Of a DNA stretch of 64,000 bases, positions 42,798 to 51,130 are shown in pieces. The notes beneath the pieces are model-generated. The model was not told where the DNA came from. It saw nothing but the letters and a program-made list of their open reading frames with translations, and did not search any database. This DNA is from Lactimicrobium massiliense (GTDB lineage Bacteria; Bacillota_I; Bacilli_A; Erysipelotrichales; Erysipelotrichaceae), in assembly GCF_900343155.1 (NCBI RefSeq), contig NZ_OUNG01000001.1, positions 638,211 to 702,210 of the forward strand, written 5' to 3'. A program made the position numbers and the translations under genes. Position 1 is the stretch's first letter, and each line of letters starts with the position of its first letter.

Positions 42798-43985
42798 AGG
42801 CACCCTGCTGCTCATGAAAAGTACAATCGTCCCGCCTGTCACGCACAGCACAAAGCAAAGCAGAACAAGCAGGTGCGGTCCGAAAGCATCCAGAACCATG
42901 CCTCCGCTGACATTGGCAATAATGCCGGAAGCCGTCATCATGACCGTAAACATAGACTGCCCTTTGACCGCCTCTCCCGCTTTCATCCTTTCACCGGTGT
43001 ACTGTACAATAGCCGGATAAAACAGTCCGTAAGCAATAAATGACAGTGCCTGTGATACATAAACAAGCGCAACATTACCGGCAGCCAGCACAAGCAGTGA
43101 CTTCAGCATGAAGCCAGCCATCGAAATCTGCAGGGCACGGGCAGATGAAACCTTCTTCCGCAGCCAGTCAAAGCTCACCATTGCAGGAATCTCCATGGCA
43201 GCGCCAAGTGCAAACAGATTGCCCATATCCTTTACAGTACCTCCAAGAGGCGTAATGATCTGCAGCATAAATGATCCGATAATATAGTTGTAGTAATACA
43301 TGATCATGATGCCGATATTCAGAACAAGGAATGCCTTGTTGTTTCTGATGAAATCCCTGAGGGTGATGCGTTCTTCCTCCTTTTTCTCAACCGTTTTGCT
43401 GCCATGCAGAAAACCCATGTGGTGCCTGAGCAGAAACAGGCTGGCAAGCAAAAGGGCAAGCGAGAAAATGGTAGAGCCGGGAATGGAATTGATGCCCATA
43501 CGCTCTGTCACCACCCCAAGTGCGGCAGTCATAATGGCATACAGAAGAGAGCCCGCCGCCCGGCACAGGCCAAAATTCAGATGAATGCCGTAGCCTTCAA
43601 TCTGAAAGACGAGGGCATTGACAAGCGGCGGCATCACCAGATCAAAGACAAGGGCAAGCATATAGCAGACAAACAATGCCACAGTGTGACCGCGCAGCAC
43701 CATCAGAATGATGCACATCAGACCAGTCAGAAAAGAAAAAAGAGAGATCAGCTGGGTCAGTGTAATCTTTTTTGTCCTGTCAGCGAAATCGGCAAGCCCC
43801 GGTGAAAACAGAACCGTTAACAGATTTGCCCCGGACATAACCAGGCCAACCTCCGTATTGGAAAAGCCATTGGCCAGCAGAAACACCGAAATAAAAGCAC
43901 CGATGCCGGCATACATTGTCGAATAGAATCCCTGTACTCCGGCATAGTCAATCGTAAGCAATGCTTTCAGCTTCTTTGCATTCAT
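42786..43985 (-). CDS. MFS transporter
   Basis: 399 residues, 12 predicted membrane segments. The start (TIDYAGVQGFYSTMYAGIGAFISVFLLANGFSNTEVGLVMSGANLLTVLFSPGLADFADRTKK) has the MFS motif A-like GLADFADR and resembles the LacY/NupG-like MFS_1 group found in Bacillota. Substrate unknown; a sugar or nucleoside is plausible. AAGGGGGG precedes the ATG. It ends near the EIIC operator region, so the two genes are separate units. Confidence 0.88.
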   Translation of the reverse strand: MNAKKLKALLTIDYAGVQGFYSTMYAGIGAFISVFLLANGFSNTEVGLVMSGANLLTVLFSPGLADFADRTKKITLTQLISLFSFLTGLMCIILMVLRGHTVALFVCYMLALVFDLVMPPLVNALVFQIEGYGIHLNFGLCRAAGSLLYAIMTAALGVVTERMGINSIPGSTIFSLALLLASLFLLRHHMGFLHGSKTVEKKEEERITLRDFIRNNKAFLVLNIGIMIMYYYNYIIGSFMLQIITPLGGTVKDMGNLFALGAAMEIPAMVSFDWLRKKVSSARALQISMAGFMLKSLLVLAAGNVALVYVSQALSFIAYGLFYPAIVQYTGERMKAGEAVKGQSMFTVMMTASGIIANVSGGMVLDAFGPHLLVLLCFVLCVTGGTIVLFMSSRVPVKA

Positions 43986-44051
43986 TCTGTACCCCCCTTT
44001 ATCATCGCTGACTTATCGTATCACACGCCGCAGACGCGTGTAATACATGTG

Positions 44052-44774
44052 TCAGTGCTTCTGCACATCCCCATAGCATTCAGAATAACGTGCCATAAAA
44101 GAAGGCTGTTCACCATGCACATACAAATGAGAAATGTCCCCGAACTTGCTGATCCGGAACGATGCCGTTCCCTGTTCGCGTTCCTCCGTCCATACTTCCG
44201 TCACACTCGTTGGCGCAGCACAAAAGCCATGCCACAGAACCATCGGTGAAACATTCAGCAAATGGCTGAGCAGAACACACTCCAGCCCAAAATGGCAGAA
44301 CAGTGCAATCGTCTCATGACTGCTGTCAACAGCATCATAAAGATAGCCGTCCCGCCGATAGCCATGCTTTTCCAGAAGCGCATCAAAACATGCAATCACA
44401 TGATCATACTTTTCCTTCAGATCAGCCTGCTCAAAAGCAGGGTTCTGCGTCCAGCATTCCTTGTCAAAGAAGCGCTCATCCTTCACCCATACCGATGGGA
44501 TCCAGTCCCACGGACGGGTTGGTACCGTATCGCCCGTATGAATCACCGGTACCTGAAATTCCCGCAGCCAGTCCAGCGTTTCCGCTTCACGATTCATTGC
44601 CTGCAATGTACAGGAAGCTGTCTGCTGTGCCCTGCCCATCGGTGACACATAGAACCAGTCAATCTGTTCCTTCGCAAGCCGTTTGGCCAGATACTGTGCC
44701 TCACGCCATCCCTTTTCTGTCAGACAATCATGTGCATAATCCGGTTCCCCATGACGAATGATCAGTATTCGCAT
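44052..44774 (-). CDS. Histidine phosphatase (phosphoglycerate-mutase-like) family protein
   Basis: 240 residues. It begins LIIRHGEPDYAHDCLTEKGWREAQ (phospho-acceptor His in RHG), has YVSPMGRAQQTA, and the second His in IALFCHFGLECVLLSHLL. Small-molecule phosphatase or mutase; the exact substrate is not visible. GGGAGG precedes the ATG. It diverges from the tRNA-Thr gene. Confidence 0.88.
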   Translation of the reverse strand: MRILIIRHGEPDYAHDCLTEKGWREAQYLAKRLAKEQIDWFYVSPMGRAQQTASCTLQAMNREAETLDWLREFQVPVIHTGDTVPTRPWDWIPSVWVKDERFFDKECWTQNPAFEQADLKEKYDHVIACFDALLEKHGYRRDGYLYDAVDSSHETIALFCHFGLECVLLSHLLNVSPMVLWHGFCAAPTSVTEVWTEEREQGTASFRISKFGDISHLYVHGEQPSFMARYSECYGDVQKH

Positions 44775-44794
44775 TTCTTTTCCTCCCTTTCACG

Positions 44795-44823
44795 TTGAAA
44801 ACAACATTCTCCTCGATTATAAT
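44795..44823 (+). promoter_or_regulatory. Promoter of tRNA-Thr
   Basis: TTGAAA (44795-44800), a 17-bp spacer, then TATAAT (44818-44823). Confidence 0.75.
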
Positions 44824-44839
44824 ATCAAAGCTGTCACTT

Positions 44840-44912
44840 GCCGACTTAGCTCAGTTGGTAGAGCAACTCATTCGTAATGAGTAGGTCGTTGGTTCGATTC
44901 CGATAGTCGGCA
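44840..44912 (+). tRNA. tRNA-Thr (anticodon CGT)
   Basis: 73 nt. The acceptor GCCGACT pairs with AGTCGGC plus A. The anticodon loop TTCGTAA gives CGT, and the T-arm is GTTCGATTCC. Confidence 0.95.
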
Positions 44913-44918
44913 CCTCAC

Positions 44919-44949
44919 AAAGCCCTTGTCTCAGGGCTTTTCTTTTTTC
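44919..44949 (+). terminator. Terminator after tRNA-Thr
   Basis: AAGCCCT / AGGGCTT stem followed by TTCTTTTTT. Confidence 0.9.
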
Positions 44950-44965
44950 TGCCCATCCAATTTGT

Positions 44966-44994
44966 TTGATGCTTCATTTTGTTTTACTTATACT
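44966..44994 (+). promoter_or_regulatory. Promoter of the second Crp/Fnr gene, leaderless geometry
   Basis: TTGATG (44966-44971), a 17-bp spacer, then TATACT (44989-44994). The -10 ends 7 nt before the ATG at 45001. Confidence 0.65.
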
Positions 44995-45000
44995 AATGAT

Positions 45001-45696
45001 ATGGATATTGACCATGAATGCCCCTATCGGGCAAAAAAAGAGTACTGCACACATTCCATCCGGCTGTTTCAGAAGCTGCCAGAAGAAGATCAGGCATTTC
45101 TGGTTGAAAATGCCAGGCATATACAGCGTCCCAAAGGGACCATTCTGGCAGAAGAGAACAGTGAAATCAATGCCATTCTGATCATCCGCAGCGGTAAAGT
45201 CAAAACGAGACGGATTGACACAAACGGTGAAGAGCATATTCTTGATGTCCTTCATGACGGTCAGGCAATCTGGCATGGCATGTTTCTGGAAGATCACATC
45301 TATCACTACGATGTCGTTGCTCTCACCGATGTCTCTCTCTGTCTGATCCAGCGCGAAGATTTCCTGTCAACGCTGGCCGCACACCCCACCACAGCATTGT
45401 ATCTGATAGAGATGCTGTCAACTGAACTGCAGGATGCCAATGAGAAGGCATACCTGCTGTCCCTGCATGCCATGGATGACAGGGTAGGACAGTTTCTGCT
45501 GTTCCGGGATGCCCGCTGCATTGGCAAAGAGATTGAACTCAAGCTGGAAGATATTGCCGCCTCCATCAGTCTGCGTCCAGAAACTGTATCCCGCGTGATT
45601 GCAAAGTTTGAAAAAGCAGGTGCTGTGAAACGGCTGGGGCGCGGAAAACTGCTCGTCAGTGACCGTGAAAAGCTGCGCGCGCTTGCCCACGCTTAG
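45001..45696 (+). CDS. Crp/Fnr-family transcriptional regulator
   Basis: 231 residues. The N-terminus (MDIDHECPYRAKKEYCTHSI) has two cysteines in Fnr-like spacing, then the effector domain RLFQKLPEEDQAFL...GTILAEENSEINAILIIRSGKVKTRRID, the dimer helix and the DNA-binding domain ELKLEDIAASISLRPETVSRVIAKFEKAGAVKRLG. A longer open frame starts at 44926 but crosses the tRNA-Thr terminator and the promoter, so ATG 45001 is used. No ribosome site, and a predicted leaderless transcript. It converges on iadA with a 4-bp overlap. Its targets are unknown. Confidence 0.9.
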   Translation: MDIDHECPYRAKKEYCTHSIRLFQKLPEEDQAFLVENARHIQRPKGTILAEENSEINAILIIRSGKVKTRRIDTNGEEHILDVLHDGQAIWHGMFLEDHIYHYDVVALTDVSLCLIQREDFLSTLAAHPTTALYLIEMLSTELQDANEKAYLLSLHAMDDRVGQFLLFRDARCIGKEIELKLEDIAASISLRPETVSRVIAKFEKAGAVKRLGRGKLLVSDREKLRALAHA

Positions 45697-46835
45697 AGAC
45701 CCTGATAATAGTTCTTTGCTGTCACTATGCCATCCTGCATCATGATCTTTCCTCTGGCAATCACACTGTCAAGAGAAAGATCATCTTTTAATATGACAAG
45801 ATCTGCATCTGCATCCGCATTGATGCATCCCTTGTGCGGATAAAAGCCAAGTGCCCCGGCAACTGTGCTGGTAATTGGCTTCAGGGCTTCAGAAAGAGGA
45901 AGATGCTCATCATTGACCAGATGACGTATTGTATCAAACAGCGTTTCCATCTTTCCTATGCCCATGCCAATCAGCTTCTTGTCCTCACTCCAAACCGGAA
46001 AACTGCCATTGGAATCAGAAGAAAGCGTAACCCTGTCCCATGGCACCTTCTCACGCGCCTGTGCCATCAGATGGGCAGTGCCGGCAGTATCATTGCCGCT
46101 GGTAAAGTCAATATAGCCGCCCTCACTGGCAAACTGCAGGGCATCCTGGTAAGCATTGGCCACATGTGTTGGCCGAAACTGACTGATCGGAATATCCGTA
46201 TGATGAACAATGTCCAGCACATCACTGTATCCCTTCTTCCCACGTCCCGTATGCATATGCACAATACCCGGCTTCTTTGCCAGCAGGCCCGCCGTTCGTG
46301 CCTGTGAAGCCAGACGGGCAAGCTCTTCCCTGCTGACATTGGAAGAACGATGGTCACTGATGGCGATCTTGACACCTATGATCTCACTGACAAATGCAAT
46401 GTCCTTTGCGACCGATCCGGTAAGTGTCGTACTGGGATATGCATAGGAGCCAGTCAGGCACCATGCGCTCATACCCTCTTCCCGCAGTGCCTTTGTCCTG
46501 GCGACAAGTTCCTGTACACTTTTGGCATTGCTGTCAGTGCCAAGCAGGCCGACAACAGATGTCACCCCATAGCGGATGCAGTCCGTCATCTGCAGCGGCG
46601 GAATCAAAGACGCAAAACCATCTTCCCCGCCGCCTCCGATAATATGCACATGCTGATCAATAAAGCCAGGCACAAGCAGCTTCCCACGTCCGTCAATCAC
46701 GATCAGAACATCTCTGTCCCAGGAAAAATCAATCTGCCTGTCCACTCTGACAATCCGGTCATTGCATACCAAAACATCCTGTATGCCGCAGTCCTCCGGT
46801 GCCAGAACATGGATCTTTTCAATCTTGATAAACAT
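45693..46835 (-). CDS. iadA: Isoaspartyl dipeptidase (beta-aspartyl peptidase)
   Basis: Amidohydrolase that releases isoaspartate from beta-linked dipeptides. Metal ligands are in LLVPGFIDQHVHIIGGGGEDG; further family blocks are GVTSVVGLLGTDS, LTGSYAYPSTTLTGSV, KIAISDHRSSN, GIVHMHTGRG and VTLSSDSNGSFPVWSED. About 380 residues, the usual length. GGAGG before ATG 46835 sets the start. It lies 28 bp after the small-multidrug-export-type gene, so the two may share a transcript. Confidence 0.93.
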   Translation of the reverse strand: MFIKIEKIHVLAPEDCGIQDVLVCNDRIVRVDRQIDFSWDRDVLIVIDGRGKLLVPGFIDQHVHIIGGGGEDGFASLIPPLQMTDCIRYGVTSVVGLLGTDSNAKSVQELVARTKALREEGMSAWCLTGSYAYPSTTLTGSVAKDIAFVSEIIGVKIAISDHRSSNVSREELARLASQARTAGLLAKKPGIVHMHTGRGKKGYSDVLDIVHHTDIPISQFRPTHVANAYQDALQFASEGGYIDFTSGNDTAGTAHLMAQAREKVPWDRVTLSSDSNGSFPVWSEDKKLIGMGIGKMETLFDTIRHLVNDEHLPLSEALKPITSTVAGALGFYPHKGCINADADADLVILKDDLSLDSVIARGKIMMQDGIVTAKNYYQGL

Positions 46836-46863
46836 TACTTTGCCTCCAGACAAAAAAGTTCCT

Positions 46864-47361
46864 TCAGGAAAGGAACGAACCAAGAACACCATAGGACACC
46901 AGTGACATGATCACCGCTGCCAGAAAGACGCCAAGCAGAATGGAAAGACTTGCCTTCTTCATATCCATGTCAAAAACAGACGCAACCAGAGAACCCGTCC
47001 ATGCACCTGTGCCAGGCAGCGGAATGCCGACAAACAGCATCAGTCCCCAGAAGCCATACTTATCAATTTTCGGCTTGTTTTTGGCAGCCTTGGCTTCCAG
47101 CCAGTCTGCCAGCCTTCCCATATGGTGATCCGCCATAAAATGAAGAAGTTTCTTCAGCAGAAGAAGAATAAAAGGAATTGGCAGAATATTGCCAGCCACG
47201 CAGAAGATTACTGCCTTCCAGAGCGGAATATTCAGCAGTCTGGCAACAATCAGCCCGCCGCGCTCCTCCACCAGTGGAAACATCGACACAAGAAAGACTG
47301 ACCATTCCGCTGAAATATGCTGTCCAACCGTGGACATGAACCAGTTAATAAAGCTGTTCAT
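46864..47361 (-). CDS. Small multidrug export protein family (COG2426-like) membrane protein
   Basis: 165 residues with four membrane segments. EWSVFLVSMFPLVEERGGLIVARLLNIPLWKAVIFCVAGNILPIPFILLLL and FGIPLPGTGAWTG-like (VGIPLPGTGAWTGSLVA) match the small_multi-drug_ex family. The name is historical and the transported compound is unknown. AGGAGG precedes the ATG. Confidence 0.85.
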   Translation of the reverse strand: MNSFINWFMSTVGQHISAEWSVFLVSMFPLVEERGGLIVARLLNIPLWKAVIFCVAGNILPIPFILLLLKKLLHFMADHHMGRLADWLEAKAAKNKPKIDKYGFWGLMLFVGIPLPGTGAWTGSLVASVFDMDMKKASLSILLGVFLAAVIMSLVSYGVLGSFLS

Positions 47362-47513
47362 ACATCCTCCTGAATGGGTATTACTCTACCACAATCGTCA
47401 TGCCCTCTCAACCGCATGCATGCCTGTCACGGTCCTGACAGATCCTGGACACTTCCAGCAAAAGACAATCCTGCAGAGAAAAAGTGGCCCAGTAAAATTC
47501 GTGAAAATTATTA

Positions 47514-47542
47514 TTGACAGAATATGCAGTCATTGGTATTAT
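47514..47542 (+). promoter_or_regulatory. Promoter of the tRNA-Ile/tRNA-Ala pair
   Basis: TTGACA (47514-47519), a 17-bp spacer, then TATTAT (47537-47542). Confidence 0.78.
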
Positions 47543-47564
47543 AGATAAGCATTCGATGAGATAT

Positions 47565-47638
<74 letters not shown>

Positions 47639-47649
47639 CTTCATCGTAT

Positions 47650-47722
47650 GGGGTTATAGCTCAGCTGGGAGAGCACCTGCTTTGCAAGCAGGGGGTCAGG
47701 AGTTCGATCCTCCTTAGCTCCA
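47650..47722 (+). tRNA. tRNA-Ala (anticodon TGC)
   Basis: 73 nt. The acceptor GGGGTTA pairs with TAGCTCC plus A. The anticodon loop TTTGCAA gives TGC, and the T-arm is GTTCGATCC. Its 3' end (AGCTCCA) recurs at 49006-49012 and 49856-49862, so it looks like the target of an integrating element. Confidence 0.95.
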
Positions 47723-47757
47723 CTGCAAGCGGATGAGTAATCATCCGCTTTTTTCTT
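47716..47757 (+). repeat. Direct repeat of tRNA-Ala 3' end plus terminator, copy 1
   Basis: 42 bp identical to 49856-49897. It holds the last 7 bases of tRNA-Ala and the terminator stem AAGCGGATGA / TCATCCGCTT with its T run (47727-47754), the native end of the tRNA-Ile/Ala transcript. Confidence 0.9.
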
Positions 47758-47774
47758 ACAATTTTTTTCTTACA

Positions 47775-48964
47775 ACGCTATTTTCAAAGATTTAGTTGAT
47801 GAGGCTGTAAACACCAAAATATCATGAGCTATATGCCTCATAGAGGTTAATTGGCATTTTAAGCTTTGGGATCTCCGCACAGGTAAATGGAATCTGTTCA
47901 AACATTGTTTCCATGTATGCTTCTGATTTCCATTTGCGCATGTCCAGCCTGTACTTTAAATATTTCTTCATGACGATCCAATTCAAATAACCCTGGAGAT
48001 GTCTTGTGCTGATACCATGTTTCTGCCTGATCATGTTTTTTAGCTCAGAGTGAAGCTCGTTTACTTCAGATACTGTATTGCCCTTTGGTGTTAAATAACC
48101 GTTAGATGGAATAATGTCACTGTTGAAGTGATTATCGCCCACGAAAGTTTGAATGCTATGGCTGTCATCACTGATAATTGTTGAATGCGCTGCGAAGTGA
48201 GAGCTATATTGATTCAGAATTTCTGCACTCTCTCTGCCTAATCCTCCAATTTTAAAGAGAATATTGTCATGCTCATCAATAGCTGTTACCAGGCAGATCT
48301 TGTGATGGCTGGTGCCAGGTAAAGCACGCTTGGTTGAATGACGGCGATGCTTTCCACGCTGTTTGCTGAATCTTGGCATTTTATCCTTCCCGGTCCCTTT
48401 CAGGTTGATTTTGGTATAAGTAGGATCCAATTCAACATTTCCACTTAAGACCACATTATTCTGAATCTTTGCTGCAGCCTGATATAACTTGTGACGCATG
48501 TTGAAGCAGGTAGTAACTGATAAGCCTGTAGCTACACTCTGCTGAGTCAGAGTCATTCCGTTAAGCTCGCCAGAGATAAAAGTAGTCCAGATATCAAAGC
48601 TTGTTCTGGAATGAGTAAACATCGTACCTGTTGTTGCCATAAAAACAGATTTGCATTTTTTACATCTGTATTTCTGACGATTATGTGGGTTAAAGCCATT
48701 CTTAACAAAGTGAGTTGAACCACAATGAGGACATTTCTCAACATGCAAAGAGAGATTCTCGTAATTTGTTGTCGTACAGTTTACTTTCTCTCTGAATAGC
48801 TTTTCTAAACCAACACGAATGAATTCAATTTCGACAGGAGATAAAGAATTCAGGAAATTCTGATTAACGAGCATATCATCACCTCAACTGAAGTCATGAT
48901 AAGTTATAGATATTAACTTGATGTACTTGTTCGGGTACATCAACTATTTATTTGAAAATAGCGT
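47775..48964 (-). mobile_element. IS1595-like insertion sequence, copy 1 (1190 bp)
   Basis: Perfect 14-bp terminal inverted repeats ACGCTATTTTCAAA / TTTGAAAATAGCGT. It is flanked by the 6-bp direct repeat CTTACA (47769-47774 and 48965-48970). It contains one transposase gene. It looks identical to copy 2 at 49901-51090 but has a different target duplication. Confidence 0.85.
47822..48874 (-). CDS. IS1595-family (ISXO2-like) transposase, copy 1
   Basis: 350 residues. An N-terminal zinc ribbon, CPHCGSTHFVKNGFNPHNRQ followed by KYRCKKCKSVF, precedes the DDE-type domain with NVELDPTYTK, IISDDSHSIQTF and VSEVNELHSELKNMIRQKHGISTRHLQGYLNWIVMKK. The first Asp motif is DPT instead of the common DET. 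It is intact and its protein is identical to that of copy 2 at 49948-51000, so recent movement is likely. Confidence 0.85.
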   Translation of the reverse strand: MLVNQNFLNSLSPVEIEFIRVGLEKLFREKVNCTTTNYENLSLHVEKCPHCGSTHFVKNGFNPHNRQKYRCKKCKSVFMATTGTMFTHSRTSFDIWTTFISGELNGMTLTQQSVATGLSVTTCFNMRHKLYQAAAKIQNNVVLSGNVELDPTYTKINLKGTGKDKMPRFSKQRGKHRRHSTKRALPGTSHHKICLVTAIDEHDNILFKIGGLGRESAEILNQYSSHFAAHSTIISDDSHSIQTFVGDNHFNSDIIPSNGYLTPKGNTVSEVNELHSELKNMIRQKHGISTRHLQGYLNWIVMKKYLKYRLDMRKWKSEAYMETMFEQIPFTCAEIPKLKMPINLYEAYSS

Positions 48965-49220
48965 CTTACAAAAAAGGACTCTGGCATTCTCTCAGAATCC
49001 TTCTTAGCTCCATCATGGCGCGTAAAGTCGAACACTAACAGCATTGTGATGTTGTTCCGGTTCACTGAACCTTCAAAAACCCGCATGAATAAAGGCTGGT
49101 TCAAGCAGTACCTGCAGTTCTGGGTACTTTTTGTCAGAAAATAAGGGCTGCAACGCCAAGATTCATTGACTTAACTATGTCAAATCATCTTATTCGTTAC
49201 AGCCCCTTCTTCATTAAGAA

Positions 49221-49445
49221 TTAGTACCAAGCTATAGTTCCTTCTGTCTTCCCTGCAGGTATTCCATGAATAGCATGAATAGCATAAATATGGAATAGAT
49301 CATTGTCAGATAGTGATAATAATTCAATCTTCCCAGAATCTGAAATAGAAATTTTACCAGGCTTAGTTAGGTTTCCTTCTGGATAATATTCATAAACATA
49401 TGTCCCATTTGATCCTTCAAGTAATTTATAGGTTAGCATAGTCAT
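49221..49445 (-). CDS. Small immunity-like protein (orphan)
   Basis: 74 residues: MTMLTYKLLEGSNGTYVYEY, then YPEGNLTKPGKISISDSGKI and an end in GTIAWY. The pattern Y.YYPEGN...PG.I.I...G.....S..D....YA.HAI...GTIAWY resembles small immunity proteins that follow polymorphic toxins, but I cannot name the family with certainty. The ATG overlaps the stop of the preceding ORF (TAATG). No toxin gene of full length is present, so it would be an orphan. Confidence 0.55.
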   Translation of the reverse strand: MTMLTYKLLEGSNGTYVYEYYPEGNLTKPGKISISDSGKIELLSLSDNDLFHIYAIHAIHGIPAGKTEGTIAWY

Positions 49446-49648
49446 TACTCTTTCTTAACTTTATTTAAGTACTGTAGTAGTGCTTCGCTATAATTATATT
49501 TCTGTTCGGCTATTTTATGTGCTTTTTCATAATACATTGACGGATCTGAATTCATAATGTTTGCTTCTGTTAGAGCCGGGCGGAATGGGCCCGCTGGAGT
49601 GTTAGCAACTGATACAAACAAAAGAAATAAACTTACTTTTGCGTCAAA
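49445..49648 (-). pseudogene. C-terminal tail of a lost protein before the immunity-like gene
   Basis: Open frame with no good start, reading ...SVANTPAGPFRPALTEANIM, then NSDPSMYYEKAHKIAEQKYNYSEALLQYLNKVKKE and a stop overlapping the next ATG. The last 36 residues could be made from ATG 49555. Translational coupling to the immunity-like gene suggests the tail of a toxin or effector, but the domain is not recognised. Confidence 0.4.
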
Positions 49649-49771
49649 TTAATTAAACTGCTTTAGTTTCCAAAAAGTATCAGAAGGAAAATATACCGTC
49701 TCTTATTTTCCTTTTTCAAGCATTTGGAAAATAACAGCTCTATCAAAACTCTAATTAATAAGAAATTATGA

Positions 49772-49855
49772 CAAAAAGAAAAAATTCATGGAGTCCTGAA
49801 TCCAACTGTAATCTATGCCCGCTACTCATCCAGTGGCCAGCGGGAAGAATCCATC
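49772..49855 (+). pseudogene. Large serine recombinase, N-terminal fragment
   Basis: The frame reads PTVIYARYSSSGQREESI, the conserved start of large serine recombinases, including the catalytic-serine motif (YARYSS-x-QREESI). At 49856 the reading runs straight into the copied tRNA-Ala 3' end and stops 8 codons later. A frame shift separates it from the nearest ATG (49768). About 480 residues are missing. It marks the former integrase of an element. Confidence 0.7.
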
Positions 49856-49897
49856 AGCTCCACTGCAAGCGGATGAGTAATCATCCGCTTTTTTCTT
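49856..49897 (+). repeat. Direct repeat of tRNA-Ala 3' end plus terminator, copy 2
   Basis: 42 bp identical to 47716-47757, but without a tRNA body in front. It lies 2140 bp downstream and is followed by the second IS copy. Confidence 0.9.
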
Positions 49898-49900
49898 GTA

Positions 49901-51090
49901 ACGCTATTTTCAAAGATTTAGTTGATGAGGCTGTAAACACCAAAATATCATGAGCTATATGCCTCATAGAGGTTAATTGGCATTTTAAGCTTTGGGATCT
50001 CCGCACAGGTAAATGGAATCTGTTCAAACATTGTTTCCATGTATGCTTCTGATTTCCATTTGCGCATGTCCAGCCTGTACTTTAAATATTTCTTCATGAC
50101 GATCCAATTCAAATAACCCTGGAGATGTCTTGTGCTGATACCATGTTTCTGCCTGATCATGTTTTTTAGCTCAGAGTGAAGCTCGTTTACTTCAGATACT
50201 GTATTGCCCTTTGGTGTTAAATAACCGTTAGATGGAATAATGTCACTGTTGAAGTGATTATCGCCCACGAAAGTTTGAATGCTATGGCTGTCATCACTGA
50301 TAATTGTTGAATGCGCTGCGAAGTGAGAGCTATATTGATTCAGAATTTCTGCACTCTCTCTGCCTAATCCTCCAATTTTAAAGAGAATATTGTCATGCTC
50401 ATCAATAGCTGTTACCAGGCAGATCTTGTGATGGCTGGTGCCAGGTAAAGCACGCTTGGTTGAATGACGGCGATGCTTTCCACGCTGTTTGCTGAATCTT
50501 GGCATTTTATCCTTCCCGGTCCCTTTCAGGTTGATTTTGGTATAAGTAGGATCCAATTCAACATTTCCACTTAAGACCACATTATTCTGAATCTTTGCTG
50601 CAGCCTGATATAACTTGTGACGCATGTTGAAGCAGGTAGTAACTGATAAGCCTGTAGCTACACTCTGCTGAGTCAGAGTCATTCCGTTAAGCTCGCCAGA
50701 GATAAAAGTAGTCCAGATATCAAAGCTTGTTCTGGAATGAGTAAACATCGTACCTGTTGTTGCCATAAAAACAGATTTGCATTTTTTACATCTGTATTTC
50801 TGACGATTATGTGGGTTAAAGCCATTCTTAACAAAGTGAGTTGAACCACAATGAGGACATTTCTCAACATGCAAAGAGAGATTCTCGTAATTTGTTGTCG
50901 TACAGTTTACTTTCTCTCTGAATAGCTTTTCTAAACCAACACGAATGAATTCAATTTCGACAGGAGATAAAGAATTCAGGAAATTCTGATTAACGAGCAT
51001 ATCATCACCTCAACTGAAGTCATGATAAGTTATAGATATTAACTTGATGTACTTGTTCGGGTACATCAACTATTTATTTGAAAATAGCGT
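49901..51090 (-). mobile_element. IS1595-like insertion sequence, copy 2 (1190 bp)
   Basis: Same 14-bp terminal repeats as copy 1. The flanking direct repeat here is CTTGTA (49895-49900 and 51091-51096). It sits between the tRNA-type terminator repeat and the terminator of the OB-fold gene. Confidence 0.85.
49948..51000 (-). CDS. IS1595-family (ISXO2-like) transposase, copy 2
   Basis: Protein identical over its 350 residues to the one at 47822-48874: zinc ribbon, then NVELDPTYTK, IISDDSHSIQTF and HLQGYLNWIV blocks. Identity to copy 1 means recent transposition or gene conversion. Confidence 0.85.
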   Translation of the reverse strand: MLVNQNFLNSLSPVEIEFIRVGLEKLFREKVNCTTTNYENLSLHVEKCPHCGSTHFVKNGFNPHNRQKYRCKKCKSVFMATTGTMFTHSRTSFDIWTTFISGELNGMTLTQQSVATGLSVTTCFNMRHKLYQAAAKIQNNVVLSGNVELDPTYTKINLKGTGKDKMPRFSKQRGKHRRHSTKRALPGTSHHKICLVTAIDEHDNILFKIGGLGRESAEILNQYSSHFAAHSTIISDDSHSIQTFVGDNHFNSDIIPSNGYLTPKGNTVSEVNELHSELKNMIRQKHGISTRHLQGYLNWIVMKKYLKYRLDMRKWKSEAYMETMFEQIPFTCAEIPKLKMPINLYEAYSS

Positions 51091-51095
51091 CTTGT

Positions 51096-51130
51096 AAAAA
51101 AGGACTCTGGCATTTTCTCAGAGTCCTTCT
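51096..51130 (-). terminator. Terminator after the OB-fold gene
   Basis: AAGGACTCTG / CAGAGTCCTT stem with TTTTTT on the minus strand. A diverged copy lies at 48971-49003, next to IS copy 1. Confidence 0.85.

Larger units (their letters stand above)
49003..49862 (+). mobile_element. Remnant island between tRNA-Ala 3'-end repeats
   Basis: About 0.85 kb starting at CTTAGCTCCA (49003-49012), which matches the tRNA-Ala 3' end, and ending at AGCTCCA (49856-49862). AT-rich compared with its surroundings. It holds a stem (GGGCTGCAACG / CGTTACAGCCC, 49145-49205), an immunity-like ORF, an upstream ORF tail and a serine-recombinase fragment cut off exactly at the right repeat. It looks like what remains of an integrative element that used tRNA-Ala. 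Confidence 0.6.

Noticed and set aside
49016..49125. Plus-strand frame ...NKGWFKQYLQFWVLFVRK as a recombinase C-terminus
   Set aside because: The frame is short and shows no recognisable recombinase motif, so I do not assign it.
47716..49897. Repeats around tRNA-Ala considered as a CRISPR array
   Set aside because: Only two copies, 2 kb apart, made of a tRNA end and a terminator; no spacer structure and no cas genes.
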